Shown piece by piece: positions 6,384 through 6,686 of a stretch of DNA of 6,686 bases (positions are counted from its first letter, which is position 1; every line of letters begins with the position of its first letter). The DNA is from Clostridia bacterium. GTDB lineage: Bacteria > Bacillota_E > SLMV01 > PUMD01. The translations under genes were made by a program, and so were the position numbers. The stretch spans positions 1 to 6,686 of the forward strand of contig PWUC01000187.1 in NCBI GenBank assembly GCA_003562655.1. The letters run 5' to 3'. The notes beneath the pieces are model-generated. The model was not told where the DNA came from and made no database searches. It worked only from the letters and a program-made list of their open reading frames with translations.

Positions 6384-6453
6384 TCACCTTTATACATCGG
6401 TCATTGTTATGGAAAACTTTAACATGGATCCGGCAAGTAGCGCGCGTGCCGCT

Positions 6454-6686
6454 GGGTCGTGCTGATTTTCGCAACAGTTTTCGCTCTTGATCGGATCTTC
6501 ACGGATAGATTCGTGGCTTAGGCGCCGCGACAGAACAACTTACGGTCAATTTCGAGGATAGATCACGTAGTTCCAGTCGCCATGGAAGTCCGAACGTTCA
6601 AGGCGGACGGTGTTCAGTTCAGCATCGGAGACCTTGATCCCGATCGGGTAGGAATTTTCATCGAGTTGACACTGGACCTTTAGACC
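6454..6686 (-). mobile_element. 3' end of an ISAzo13-like insertion sequence (partial)
   Basis: The transposase C-terminus shows that an insertion sequence enters from the right edge. Its outer boundary is not proven. The stretch at 6454-6474, beginning GGGTCGTGCTGATTTTCGC, 92 bases beyond the transposase stop, looks like a possible terminal inverted repeat. The mate would lie outside the window, so the left limit is tentative. If correct, the element ends about 85 bases upstream of the pilin ATG at 6369. Confidence 0.45.
6546..6686 (-). CDS. ISAzo13-family transposase, C-terminal 46 residues
   Basis: The frame is open to the right edge and gives the last 46 residues before a TGA. It reads GLKVQCQLDENSYPIGIKVS at the edge and ends with FHGDWNYVIYPRN. 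The pattern G-L-x-V, L-D, Y-P-x-G-x-K-V-S/T-D, and F-H-G-D-W-N-Y near the end is what I recognise from the C-terminus of ISAzo13 ('Rhodopirellula transposase') DDE transposases, which catalyse cut-and-paste-type transposition. No catalytic residues fall in the visible part, so activity cannot be judged. The family call is from recalled motif similarity. Confidence 0.78.
   Translation of the reverse strand, partial: GLKVQCQLDENSYPIGIKVSDAELNTVRLERSDFHGDWNYVIYPRN

Noticed and set aside
6432..6453. Sigma-54-like promoter (minus strand GGCAC...TTGC) upstream of the pilin
   Set aside because: The GG and GC elements are 16 bases apart instead of 12, so it does not fit the -24/-12 architecture.
6527..6533. 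Third copy of the GCGACAG hairpin arm, near the transposase stop
   Set aside because: A single 7-base match without a partner arm nearby is expected by chance in GC-rich DNA.

Overview
The window is a type IV pilus (T4P) locus from a GC-rich bacterium. It carries the extension motor (PilB), the retraction motor (PilT), the prepilin peptidase (PilD), two tandem paralogous prepilins, and a membrane GGDEF/HD-GYP cyclic-di-GMP enzyme. Strong Shine-Dalgarno sites, the pilin style (short basic leader, FTLVE, a short and simple C-terminal domain) and the compact pil layout suggest a GC-rich Bacillota-type lineage. That placement is inference, and other phyla with compact pil clusters are not excluded. 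The code is standard: five genes whose 3' ends are in the window stop at TGA and use TGG for Trp.

Layout. A minus-strand operon runs from 4344 to the left edge: pilB (2635-4344), pilT (1541-2638), then the GGDEF/HD-GYP gene (1-1544, cut by the edge). Both junctions are 4-base ATGA stop/start overlaps, so translation is probably coupled. pilD (4533-5372, plus strand) diverges from pilB across 188 bases and converges on the pilin genes. The pilins are on the minus strand: an upstream one at 6079-6369 and a downstream one at 5514-5855. A large hairpin (5886-5940) lies between them. At the right edge is the last 46 codons of an ISAzo13-like transposase (6546-6686), so an insertion sequence sits directly upstream of the pilins.

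How it fits together. PilD would cut and N-methylate both prepilins, PilB would drive pilus polymerisation and PilT retraction. The enzyme coupled to pilT has both cyclase and phosphodiesterase motifs, and PilB has a two-motif N-terminal domain of the MshEN type, a known c-di-GMP receptor fold. This suggests a local c-di-GMP switch, although PilB has lost the leading Arg of both motifs.

The most striking observation is that the upstream pilin gene is interrupted by an in-frame TGA (6079-6081). The same frame then continues for 41 codons that look like a normal pilin C-terminus (5953-6078). The TGA falls where the neighbouring paralogue has TGG (Trp), in a leaky UGA-C context. It is either a recent nonsense mutation, perhaps linked to the adjacent insertion sequence, or a readthrough site making short and long pilins.
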